From: Capitulum mitella
Lineage: Eukaryota; Arthropoda; Thecostraca; Pollicipedomorpha; Pollicipedidae
Length of the DNA stretch: 64,000 nucleotides
Reading direction: 5' to 3'
Assembly: GCA_030062745.1 (NCBI GenBank)
Contig: CP099853.1
Location: 1-64,000 of the forward strand
This document shows positions 11,762-21,644 of this stretch, piece after piece. The stretch's first letter is position 1. Every line of letters starts with the position of its first letter. A program made the position numbers and the translations under genes. The notes beneath the pieces are model-generated. The model ran no database searches. It was not told the origin of the DNA and saw only the letters and a program-made list of their open reading frames with translations.

Positions 11762-12049
11762 CGGTATGCGAGCGGTCGGGCGGCAGCAGACGGTGGCAGG
11801 CGCCGTGTCCGAGCTGGCCCCTCCAGCCGTCTTCAGCGAGAACGGTTTACCAGGACAGACGCTAGGATCACCCCACACAGTGTGGAGCGGAGCAGAATCG
11901 AGTACGTCGACAGACCAGGACACCGGGACGACCAGGTCAGAGCAGGACGGCGGAACAGAGCGGAGCGGTCCAACTGCATACAAAAGACACAACAGCTGAC
12001 AAAAGACAGCCAGCCAGAAAATCTCCCCGCAAGAAGTGCCCCAGACATC

Positions 12050-12447
12050 ATGCAGACAAGAAACGTTATCAAGTTGGCCTTCATCGTTAGTGCCATATTC
12101 ACAATTTTACGCCCGGTAAGTTGCCCTTTTTGAGCGTTCCCTCCCTCCCTCTCTCTCTGTTTGTCTGTCTGTCTGTCTCTGCCTTTCTATCGGTTTACCC
12201 CTGTCGCTCCGTTTCCAGAGACGTGGGTGGACGGCTGACGGCCTCTGTCTCTGTTCTGCCTCAGACGGAGGGCCAGCGGCGAGCGGCGACAGCGTCGTTC
12301 TCGGTTGGCAACGGCTCCGACGTTCCGCCCTGTTTGGCCGTCCAGGCCGCACCCAAGTGCGCCATCATCGGCGACGCCTGCCCGCAGGGCTACCGCCGCT
12401 GCGGCCGCCGTTTCTGCTGCAGAATTTGGCTGTCCGGACGGAAATGA
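12050..12447 (+). CDS. Gene B1: small secreted cysteine-rich peptide, six-cysteine CC-ending framework (2 exons)
   Basis: Exon 1 (12050-12115) encodes a 22-residue signal peptide starting MQTRNVIKLAF, ending at donor CCG|GTAAGT. Exon 2 (12265-12447) follows acceptor TTCTGCCTCAG. The 149 bp intron is phase 0 and the precursor is about 82 residues. Exon 2 holds six cysteines spaced C-x8-C-x6-C-x6-C-x4-CC in a basic context ending RRFCCRIW. Six cysteines closing with an adjacent pair resemble the defensin-type layout in general form, but spacing alone does not prove that fold. The RCG..FCC motif is shared with gene A's C-terminus (RCGPFCC). Together with the same intron phase after a signal exon, this suggests A and B are distant paralogues. 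Confidence 0.65.
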
Positions 12448-14173
12448 CCGCCGCACGCCCAGCTACCGTCACAGATGTCCGGCAAAGGCGCTGTCACGTC
12501 AACGATGTCAGGCAGAGCAGCTGTCGCAGCAACATGCCTCCTTCAGAGCTTACCTGCTGACTGAAGATTATGTCCACCTGGGAGGTGTCGGCAGCGACTG
12601 TCGAGCTGCCATAAGAAAGCAAAACATGACCAAAACCGAACTCGGGAGTGTTGTATTGCACTGCATTAACATCGTGGAGTTTCCACTATGGGGGCAACTA
12701 TTATACTCCGAATGACGGTGATTAACACGTAAAAGGTGAAAAGGAAACAAGTTGTATAAATGTGGTACAAGAAGTGAACCTCTCGCCTTACCCTTGGTGT
12801 TTAGCTACAATTTGTATGGCATGATTTCACTGTTTTACTGTTTCTCTCATCCTCACTCACAATTGTTTTTGGTCCAGCTTTGTGTTATGCTGCTGGTTTA
12901 TGCTGTCAGGTAGTAAACACACACGGATGGCGTAAAGCATTCAAACAGAGAAAAGCTGATGTTCATGCAGTATTTGCACAGTGAAGAAACCATTTGTTTA
13001 CTTCTCCCGACGGAACACCTTGCTCTGGTTGCTTAAGATTAAGAGGAACTTGGTCTATGAGTAAGGGCACTCCGCAGTTAAAACACCACCAGCCGTTCGC
13101 AGGCATCGGCCGACAGAGATAAACCGCTGGTGTCACAATCTATTGACGAGAGCTGGCAGACGCCCCCGCGTAATTCTCGCCACGCTTGCCTGAAACTTTT
13201 TTTTCAATGAGCGCATGCACAAATGAAACGTCGCTATTTCCAAACCAGACGACACGACCAACCAATCGTCCGCGGCGGGGCGCCAAGCGACAACGGCGCG
13301 GGAAGCGGGGATAACTGCCCCCAAATTTTTTTGAAATCCAGCATTGACCCTGAGCGTGTTGGCTGGACAAAACCCACCCGAATGCTTCTTTCCCCCCCCC
13401 CCCAAACTGTGGAGGACCTCCCGCGACCCTGCCCAACCGGGACCGTAACTGGGCTCTGGGCGCGATGGCTGCAGGGGCGGTGGGGGTCGGGGGGGGAGAG
13501 GTTAGGCGATGATCCGGCCGCTCGCCGGAATTTCCAGACCACAAGCCGGCGCCCGCCGGAGCTGGCGGTCTGGCGGTGTTCACACCGCCCACCGGCGGGG
13601 GTGAGCGAAGGGAACCTCGAGTGCGGCGCAACGCAGCGCCGTCCAAGAGCGGCGAGTCTGGCGCAGGACGGAGTGCGACGGCGAGGAACGCCGCAGAACA
13701 ACCGCCGGAAGGCGGCTGAGGACAGTGGCTGAGAGGAGCTGCCCAAGTCTGGGTCTGTCCCCACTGAGGGCAAGACACACAGGGCATACGTCAAAGATGT
13801 TTGGTGTCATCGGCGATTTCGGCTACCCTTCCAAGACAGTGAGTCCTTTTCAAGTTCGTCAGTTCTGCGTGAAAATGACACGCGTCTGTCTTACTGTTTG
13901 GAGTTTCACGCGGAAACCCTTCACTGAAAAAAACAATGTTTTGCATTCGCATCACGTGACATCAGGGGCATACAGCGCAGTTATTACGGGCGATCAGGTC
14001 CGCTCAAGGACGAGATGTTTCAAACCGGTTCTTTCAATTCTGTCCCGATACCTTGGTTGGCAGTCGGCTGAGAGTTCGGCACGCTCCAGTACTTCGGTGA
14101 TTACGGGTGAGTCGTTGATGGAGCTTCAAACGCAAGTACTTCCTCTGACAAGGAGAAACATTAATGTTAGACA
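12448..14173. other. Intergenic between duplicated units; GC-rich 13.2-13.8 kb
   Basis: No firm gene. The stretch 13133-13810 is GC-rich and open in several frames on both strands, with no recognisable motif in any. I read it as compositional. A possible isolated short exon at 13797-13838 is listed separately. Position 14156-14173 begins a 13-mer tandem repeat (ACATTAATGTTAG) hit by two TTAA elements. Confidence 0.45.
13797..13838 (+). CDS. Candidate initiating exon (14 codons), unidentified
   Basis: ATG at 13797 begins MFGVIGDFGYPSKT and runs straight into a strong splice donor, ACA|GTGAGT, at 13838/13839. No downstream exon was identified. The call rests only on the start plus donor, so chance is a serious alternative. 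Confidence 0.2.
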
Positions 14174-14177
14174 TTAA

Positions 14178-15402
14178 CCCTATTCCCGGAGGGCTAGACG
14201 GTACGGTCGATTCCCGGCAGGGGGGGCGGATTCGGCCCCCCTGAGATCTCGAGAACTACTCGTCTGATTTCATTGCAACAAACGGCAATCGATTTGCCGT
14301 GATGTGAACTACATTTTTATCAAAAGAGATTTTCAAAATTTTGAAATTTGTGAATACAGGGGGCAAAAATTTCAAAATTGGGGGTACTTTTGGACTTCTT
14401 ATAACTCCGTTGTTTATCAACCGATTTCGATGAAACTGGCATGAATCGAGAGATTATCGACAGGGCTTTCACCATGGGTGCACAAATCTGAAATTTTGAG
14501 AAAATTCATGGGCGTTCACAGGGTTTCAAAAATAGGAGGATTAGTTTTCTAACAACTGAATGAACAAAAGAGGCAAACACCCTTTTATGGTTCCTGCTAG
14601 TAATGTTATACTAAAGGAGTACAAATTGCATTACAATGTTTGTATATATAATTATAATTATATTTATAATATAACATTATAATGTTACCAAAGGCGGTGT
14701 CAGGGGCATGAAAAAGGGGGAACGTTCATGGTCACACGTTTCTCAGATCAACTTGTGACCTTTGACCTTAAATAACCTCCAGTGACCTTGGGGTCACTTG
14801 GAATGATCTCCTATGCATTTAATATCATCTTTAAACGTTTTCAATCATTTGAATTCACTCTATTTCAAAAATTTCATTTTATGGCTATTGCGATATAAGG
14901 TATGCGCACTGACATTTCAGGTCATAGCTCCGTGACCCGACCTGATATCAAGCTGAAACTTGGTACACAAGTAGAAGGCACCCTTCTACGTCATATATAT
15001 TCCGAGTTTGGTATTTGAAAAAACGGCGCCGAAATTATTGCAAAAAGACAAATTTTGACTTTTGACCTTGACCTGACCTTGTCAAATGACCTCAGGTGAA
15101 CAAAATTACATCTGTGCATTGCCCAAATATTTAGCTATACATCCATATAAAGTTTGAAGTGCTATCTTAAAAACTCTGTTTTTGGCAGACTTCCTTCTAC
15201 CCTCAACATGGCCAAAAATGGCATGAGGTGCCTCCCAAAAACGTTGCCTGGCTCCGCCCCTGTGCAAAATAGAATTTTGAAATTTTGTCACGGCACGTAG
15301 AAAGAATAGCTAGGAAAAGTGACCAAGTTTCGTGAAGTTGCGGAATTGGCATGCAAAAAACCCGAGGGGGGGCGGATTCAGCCTCCCCTGCCGGGAATAG
15401 GG
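14178..15402 (+). mobile_element. TTAA-flanked non-autonomous element, family 2, copy 1
   Basis: The left end CCCTATTCCCGGAGGGC follows TTAA (14174-14177). The right end CCGGGAATAGGG is followed by GTAA (15403-15406), which reads as a TTAA duplication with one substitution. The termini are inverted relative to each other (CCCTATTCCCGG), with G-run subterminal blocks. The interior matches 36070-37136 in reverse orientation. There is no coding capacity. A perfect DR1-type AGGTCA repeat lies on the minus strand at 14756-14768. Classed as piggyBac-type from TTAA plus CCC termini. Confidence 0.75.
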
Positions 15403-15412
15403 GTAATGTTAA

Positions 15413-16643
15413 CCCGAGCACGACCGTCGGTCCGTCTCGAACACGGTCGACTGGGGGGGGGGGCAGTTCACCGCCCCCTCTAACTCACGAACGGTTGGTC
15501 GTACGATAAAAATAAGCACACCGTTGGAAAGCCTGTGACGAGTAGAGCTCGAATCTGGTCTCATTTTTAGTTTTAGATGATATGTAAGCAATTTACGCCC
15601 TATATATATGTTTTCTTATAGCCAACTGCATGAGACCGAGAAATGGCCTGAATCTCAAGGACTGTGCCTAAAAACGCTTAGGTAAAGGTACCAGCGCACA
15701 AGTAAAGGTCCGCGGATGCTGATACGCGACTAATATTTCCCAACTTTGTTCATATATATACGCTGAAACGTTGAGTTAGAGACACGGCATTTCTCGCGGC
15801 AGCTGCTAGGCGTGCGCTGGTGCCGTATGCGGTCACAAATTGACGGGAACTAATTTTAACGTTCCTTTATTTGGCAAGAAAAGACGATCTGTATGATCTG
15901 ATCACTATGTACATTTTATTGATTTTAGAGGTTTATGTGATGGTTTTTCATGCTTAAATTTTGGAAAAATTCATTTGTTACCAATGTACAAAATTGGCGG
16001 AGCTTTATTCGCGAGAGTCTGTTTGTTTCCAAAATATGCTAGTTTTTCAAACTTTTTGAGGTTCCTGGTATTACTTACGTCTGTGCAAGATAGTTCTGCC
16101 ATTTTCTACCCATTCTGAGTAATTCGTCGATTTTGACGGTGGTACATTTTAGCTCACTATAATTATTCGCGACGTGACCTCAGGTCAATGGCTGGAAGTC
16201 ATTAATACTTTGCCCAATGACGGTAACTAGATGTCTGCTTCACTCCACACTAAAAATATTATGAAATATTCCGTCAATTTCCGAGAAAACGGCGACATGT
16301 CTTAAAAATGGGCTTGACCTTAGGCCAATGACCCGAAAAATTCCAAAAAATCTGAAATAGCAGATTTTTTGCATCTATCACGATCACTAATCCCTGAAAG
16401 TATTATTGAGATATCTTGTTTTGCAAAAAAGTTGGAGAGCGCTAAACTTTTTTGGACATAGGTCTGTTTGACCTGACCTTTGTCAGGCACCTGACCTGAC
16501 CTGACGTCAAAATTTTGACACGAGATGTAAAATTGAGGAGACAAAAGGTGCACGAAGTTTCGTGACTTTGTGTTTGTTCGTTATGTCGCAATCTCAGAAA
16601 AACCTCAGGGGGGGCAGTCAACTGCCCCCCAGTCGGGGACGGG
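15413..16643 (-). mobile_element. TTAA-flanked non-autonomous element, family 1, copy 2
   Basis: Bounded by TTAA at 15409-15412 and 16644-16647. The left end is CCCGAGCACGACCGTCGGTC and the right end reads CCCCAGTCGGGGACGGG. It is about 1.23 kb and non-coding. It sits only 6 bp beyond the mutated right TTAA of the family 2 element, so two elements used neighbouring TTAA sites. Confidence 0.85.
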
Positions 16644-16668
16644 TTAAACATTAATGTCTTGCTACTAT

Positions 16669-16914
16669 TCACACATGATCCACATCCAAAACTGCACTTG
16701 AATCAGAGACAGGAAAAATTGATTTACGAGTTGAAAACGGCTGTGGGGCGGCTGAAGATCCTAGAGGATTTGGGGAGTCTAGACCCACGCTTTCTGTTGT
16801 TCTGTTGGCGGAGGGCGCAATTATCTGCATAGACTCCTCCACGGCTGGAGGTTTCCGAAAATTATTGGAGGGGGTCTGAACTCTGAGTAAGATTTCAGAC
16901 TGTTCCGTTACCAT
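16669..16914 (-). CDS. Unidentified open frame, possible exon
   Basis: An 81-codon frame starts at an internal Met (MVTEQSEILLRV) and ends DSSAVLDVDHV. It continues open upstream to 17130. Composition is protein-like (Ser/Pro/Glu mixed, not repetitive), but I recognise no domain and no conserved copy exists in the window. It could be an exon of an unknown gene or a chance frame. Confidence 0.2.
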   Translation of the reverse strand: MVTEQSEILLRVQTPSNNFRKPPAVEESMQIIAPSANRTTESVGLDSPNPLGSSAAPQPFSTRKSIFPVSDSSAVLDVDHV

Positions 16915-18140
16915 GATTGTCGTAGCCCGGATGTTAAAGCGTCTGCAGCACAGGCACATCATTCCCCTCGCGGGCAGTTGCGCTGCCCTCTTCACTAAAC
17001 ACACACACACACCTCCATGGCCGGCTGTGGCCACGGTCTCGGTTGACCAGACCGGTTTCCGTTGCACGGTAGGTGGTCGGAAGAGGAGGTGTGTCCTCCG
17101 TTTGGCCGCCGCGCTGTCCCCTCCTAACACTGCCGGATCCAGCCGGTTCGCAAGGGGGGCATATCATACTGGTAGACCCCCAAAAAACGAAGTCCTCGGA
17201 TTATGGTCACTAGAATTTACCTTTTTGAATTATTAAACGTTTCTGTGGCGCACACTGACAGATGGCTTTATACTCGGAGCATGCGTAGCACAGTAGTAAA
17301 TTTGCCATTTTCTGCCAAATCATACTATAAGGTGGGTTCGTTACTGATTATAACACTGCATAAACGTTCTTGGTAAAAAAACGTTATTTGCTGGTGAGCA
17401 CAAAGTTTGAAACTCAGTACCACGAGCATGCTACTGACATCCATCTGACATGTCTGGATGACCCTACAAGTCAGTTTGTCCATGCTGCACATTTCCACGG
17501 AATGTTGGGCAACATTGCAAGGCCGATATCTCCACACTGACCATCTTAAGCTTCATACACACGCCACCAGCTTGCTCGCAAAACTGAAATCTGCATAAAA
17601 CCATCAAAGGTCAAACCACGAAAAAACACTGCTATGTTGCAAAAAACTGCTGTGTGAAATGAACGTGCAGTTTGTTACAAGAAAATTCGGCAGTCCATCT
17701 GACCGCACACAAAAATCAGTTCATTCAGTTTGTCTTCTAAAATGTGTTCTCTGGATTTGGAAAATGCAAAATACGTAGTTGGCGTAGGATGACCTAACAT
17801 CAGGTCAGAGGGACTCCATACTGAGCTCTGAGGTCATGGTGATTGCTGACGTGCAATCACAGACAGGCCACAGTCACCATACATTGCAAAAGTACCGACA
17901 TACGGTGGTGAAGTAAAACTGGAAGTGAAATGGCAAAGCATGGTTGTCCTTATAACGTCATTACGACCTGACTAAAAATGACGTCGTTCCCACATTTTCG
18001 TCAGCATGTTCAAAATCCATGTAATTCAAAGCACAACGCACTGAAAGTTTCAGGATAATGCGTTTATTTTTTCGGATATTTCTAAGAAATGGGCCAGGGG
18101 TTGTTAAACGCCCCTCCCCCAGTCAATGCCGGGTTGAAGT
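16915..18140. other. Intergenic; possible remnant of a CCCGGCA-ended element
   Basis: No gene recognised. The right part (about 18060-18133) ends TCAATGCCGGG followed by TTGA. This mirrors the end of a block starting near 21644 (TTAG then CCCGGCAGTTGCGGGG), which suggests a further degraded TTAA-type family. The other end could not be fixed. Confidence 0.35.
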
Positions 18141-18171
18141 ACCTACGCACCAGCGTTCGTGTGGTGCCAAA

Positions 18172-18177
18172 TTTATT
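18172..18177 (-). terminator. Poly(A) signal of gene A2
   Basis: AATAAA on the minus strand lies about 114 bp downstream of the A2 stop codon. Position and motif fit a cleavage/polyadenylation signal. The equivalent is not obvious for A1. Confidence 0.4.
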
Positions 18178-18290
18178 TTTCCTTTCTAAAAGATGATTTA
18201 TACACTTTTTTCACCATCTTCCGTCCGTTCCGTCCGGGCGTCGTCCTCTTCAGCAGATCTTGTCGGGCGGCGCCCTCTTCAGCCGGGGTG

Positions 18291-18854
18291 TCATCCAAAG
18301 AAGCAGGGCCACGTCAGGCAGCAGAAGCGGCCGCAGCGCACATAGCAGCGTGGACACGGCGGGTACACGACGTTGGAAATGCAGCCGAGGTTGGGCAGGA
18401 GCCGGCCGGATTGTCCGCCGATGGTGCAGCTCGGCAGCTGACTCAGGGACGTCGTACGCCGTCCGTCGCTCTTGAAACAGACAGAAAACGAGCCGTCACT
18501 GGCAGCCCTCAGACACCCAGGAACGAGCCTCGGCAGCGTCGACGGAGCCAGCCCGGGGACCAAACAATGGTACGCCGAAACATAGGACTGAACCAAGAAA
18601 AATGACAATCAACGCCGACACATATTTCACAAATAACAAATACTCCTCAAAATAAATATACAAAGATGATTTACTACTTTCTTCATTGAAAGCAGACCTT
18701 TTCAAAGCACTGAGCCGGACGTAATGTCAAGAGATTCCCTGTCACGAAAGATGAGGGCCAAATACAAGATAACCCTTCACCGCATCTCACGTACCATACC
18801 GATGAGCAGACAGGTGAAGCAGATCAGAGCCGTGTAGCCAATTCTCAGACGCAT
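18291..18854 (-). CDS. Gene A2: small secreted cysteine-rich peptide precursor (2 exons)
   Basis: Exon 1 (18854 down to 18795) encodes a 20-residue signal peptide (MRLRIGYTAL...), with donor ATG|GTACGTGAG. Exon 2 (18587 down to 18291) follows acceptor TTCTTGGTTCAG. The intron is 207 bp, phase 0. Exon 2 is 297 bp, the same as A1, and keeps all 11 cysteines and the WPCFFG ending. Differences from A1 concentrate in the N-terminal part of exon 2 (for example SYVSAYHC versus SHVSVHPC) and at basic positions near the CC pair. The pattern suggests a live duplicate pair rather than decay. A role as secreted effector or structural peptide is inference. Confidence 0.7.
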
Positions 18855-19167
18855 TGTTGGTGCTCTTCTCGGCGGTCAAAATCACGCCAAAATACGGCTC
18901 GGGCAGACTGGTGTGCTGTCTTCTCCGGAATGTCTTTCTCGTTCTTACGGCTACAGATTTTAACGGTGCTGGTTTTCAGGTAAAACTCTCTGCCACCTGC
19001 CGCACTCCTCTTTCAACACCCTTCCAAGATAGTGTGATGCTCCTCACGACCTGTGAGCGCTCTTTGAACCTAATGTAAGCTTTCGGTGGAAGGTCTGTGT
19101 TTGACGCACAGCGTGACGTTTCTCGTCGAGTGTTACCACCACAGTGTTCCGGAGATTTGCAGGGGTC

Positions 19168-19173
19168 TTTATA
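19168..19173 (-). promoter_or_regulatory. TATA box of gene A2
   Basis: TATAAA on the minus strand, about 314 bp upstream of the A2 ATG, conserved with A1. It lies 980 bp from the divergent TATA box of B2. Confidence 0.55.
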
Positions 19174-19189
19174 TGAAGCGAAAACCTGA

Positions 19190-20152
19190 GTCGGCTGAGG
19201 CTGACAGCGAGTCATCGAAACGGGCGTCCCTGTAAACCTGTTTTTGATGCGTATCAGTCCTGCACGCCACCCATGGCATTTAAGGCCGACCACGGTGGCC
19301 AGCGCCTAGCCACGGTCCGTTAAAAGACACCGAACGAGCTGAGGTCATCACTGGCCACTGACGCCGCTCGGGGGAGTCTGTGGATTCAACCAGCGGCATC
19401 CAAGGCACGAACGGGCCGTGAGGCTTGTTCATAAGGCGACTGCTGACGTCACATGTGTCGCGGATGCCGACACCGGCAGGGGACGGGGTGGGAGGGGGAG
19501 GAGAGTCCACGCCGTCAGTCAGGTTCAGACTGTCGCCTGTCGACTGGCAGAGGCCCGACCTCTTCATTCCGACGTCCCGACTCAGATGTGGGAGTTTTCG
19601 GTCTCCAAGACGAGTTTACATGCAATTTCCAGGCGGAGATGTTAAATTCGAAAACATTGCTCCCAGGCAACGCCCACGCTCGATGGTCAACGCCAGAGAG
19701 TTCGGAGTCTGGAGTCCAGAGTCCAGAGTTCATATTCTAAGTTACGGAACATTTCACGGCCCGGAGTCCTGAGTCCTGACTTCAGGTTCTCGAGCCTAGA
19801 AGATCAGAATGCCTAGTCCGGAGTCCGGAGTCAGGCGGTTCAGCGTCGGCGGCCGGCGGGACGACTCTGCAGTGGCGAATCTGCGGCGCCGGGCCAGCAC
19901 CATTCGAGGCCCTGCCGGCCACGGCAGGACACGTGGCAACCGGCACCTCCGAAGTCCGAACGCCCCGAAACGGACTGGCGACGCCTGACGACGACGGCGG
20001 CACAGTTTTATCAGACGTCGCGTGCCGCCTGCCGAACGGACAACATTGACTTTGACGCACTCGCCGAGGGAAATTCGCATCTGATGAAACAGAAAACCGG
20101 ACACGAGAACGTCACGAACTGGGGCGTCGCCGCCCAGGGCGTCCGTGCTCCG
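19190..20152. promoter_or_regulatory. Conserved intergenic block between divergent genes A and B (unit 2)
   Basis: 19190-19645 matches 8550-9005, and about 19880-20150 matches about 11180-11750. Between these, 19680-19840 holds a short run of GGAGTCCGGAGTC-like repeats not seen in unit 1. This is the compact form of the divergent intergenic region, lacking the 2.2 kb segment of unit 1. Confidence 0.45.
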
Positions 20153-20158
20153 TATAAA
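20153..20158 (+). promoter_or_regulatory. TATA box of gene B2
   Basis: TATAAA in the context CGTATAAACGGTATGCGAGC, exactly 294 bp before the B2 ATG as in B1. Confidence 0.6.
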
Positions 20159-20446
20159 CGGTATGCGAGCAGCCGGGCGGCAGCAGAGGGTGACAGGCAC
20201 CGTGTCCGAGCTGGCCTCTCCAGCCGTCTTCAGCGAGAACAGTTCGTCAGGACAGACGGTAGGATCAAACCACACAGTGTAAAGCGGAGCAAAATCGAGG
20301 ACGTCGATAGACCAGGACACAAGGACGACCAGGTCGGAACAGGACAGCAGAAGAGAGCAGAGCAGGCCGCTTCCATACAGAAGAAACAGCAACAGCTGAC
20401 AAACAGCCAGCCAGAAAATCTCCCGGCAAAAACTGCCCTACACACC

Positions 20447-20709
20447 ATGGAGACAAGAAACGTTATCAAATTGGCATGCATCGTCTGTGCCGTATTTACA
20501 ATTTTACGCCCGGTACGTCCTTTTTGGTCTCGTTCCGATTCTGCCGCCAATACTGTCGCTCTGTCTCTGTCTCTGTCTCTGCCTCCGTCTCCGTCTCCGT
20601 CTCCGTCTCTGTCCCTTCCTCTGTCTCTGTCTCTGTCTCTGTCTCTGTCTCTGTCTCCTTCTCTGTCTCTGTCTCCGTCTCTGTCTCGGTCTCTGTCGGC
20701 CTATTCGTC

Positions 20710-20751
<42 letters not shown>

Positions 20752-20973
20752 TTGCGCATGGCTCTGCGTCCCTGTCGCCCCGTCTCTGGAGATATGGACG
20801 AACAGCTGACAGCCTTTGTCTCTGTTCTGGCGCAGGCGGCGGCGGTAGGGGCGGCGCCAGCTCACCGGAATGGCGGGAGCCGGCCTTGTCATCCCCCGTC
20901 GGGCGCCCACGGCGCCGAATGCCAGTCGGGCGCGGGTTTACTTTATGTGGAGAAGCTTATCTTCGTCACCTAA
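20447..20973 (+). pseudogene. Gene B2: diverged copy of the six-cysteine peptide gene, framework lost
   Basis: Exon 1 (20447-20512, METRNVIKLAC...) is nearly identical to B1, with donor CCG|GTACGT. The acceptor TTCTGGCGCAG at 20835 is also conserved. Exon 2 (20836-20973) stays open for 45 residues but holds only two cysteines. The region corresponding to B1's last four cysteines, including the CC pair, is replaced by unrelated sequence ending EKLIFVT. The intron has grown to 323 bp through CTGTCT and CT repeats. It may be a pseudogene after an indel or rearrangement, or a copy with a new tail. Confidence 0.5.
20561..20750 (+). repeat. CTGTCT/CT microsatellite in the B2 intron
   Basis: Imperfect CTGTCT and CCGTCT hexamers run from about 20561 to 20700, followed by pure CT to 20748. 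The B1 intron has only a short CTGT run (about 12160-12180). Long open frames reading Ser/Val or Leu/Cys on either strand here are repeat artefacts. Confidence 0.9.
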
Positions 20974-21643
20974 AAAGAGCATTACGTATCGCAATTATTC
21001 GCACACGGCACTGGACTTTGGACCGGAGAGATAATAAGTCTCTAATAAGAGAGACATAAGTCGACGCAACGCACGAAACAAGTCTTCGTTTAAGAGAAGG
21101 CAATTAGGATCGATGCCACATCTCGCGAGTTTCTGCCAAAGGACATAAAACGCACTACGAACTTCAGGGCTGCAGTGACATTTCAGGGAGCATCACTTGA
21201 AGGTTACGACTTAGCAAAAGGTCCTTCGTGGTAATAAGAGGCAACGACGCTACACAAACTCCACTTTTTCTATCTCTGAGCGTGAGCACTGCAATGCCTC
21301 TTGAGTACAGTTACAGGAGACACGAGGGACCTGTTTACACAGGGCCGCAACAGACGGTGGCAGCGGCGGCCGGCGCCGGCAGCGCCACCTGCCGAATACC
21401 GCCGTTCCGTAGCCCATGTGCCTAACGCCCATCCCATACGAACAGGTGGGCATGACGATCTTTACCGTATTGTTGGCCTGGGAGTGCTCAGGACAGATCA
21501 GACTGCGTTCAGGACAGACCCAGCTCATGGTCCGGACATACAGATTGTGACCATACGAGTCCACGGGCGTAGTTTTCTGTTCTTTGCCGCGGGTCCCTCG
21601 GCACCCCACATGTTGACTGGGCATTCCCAAAGATATGTGAATT
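20974..21643. other. Intergenic, nothing recognised
   Basis: No gene or repeat recognised. Unit 2 of the peptide locus ends near the start of this stretch. Confidence 0.45.
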
Positions 21644-21644
21644 A

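Noticed and set aside
13133..13810. Several overlapping frames up to 215 codons on both strands
   Set aside because: High-GC sequence open in many frames at once, with no motif, no splice sites and no conserved copy.
14638..14690. AT-rich stretch as a replication origin or matrix attachment site
   Set aside because: It is an internal low-complexity part of a TTAA element; no independent evidence.
20084..20809. Long plus-strand frame of 241 codons through the B2 leader and intron
   Set aside because: Its second half is Ser/Leu/Pro from the CTGTCT/CT microsatellite, and it crosses the predicted exon 1 in a different frame from the conserved signal peptide.
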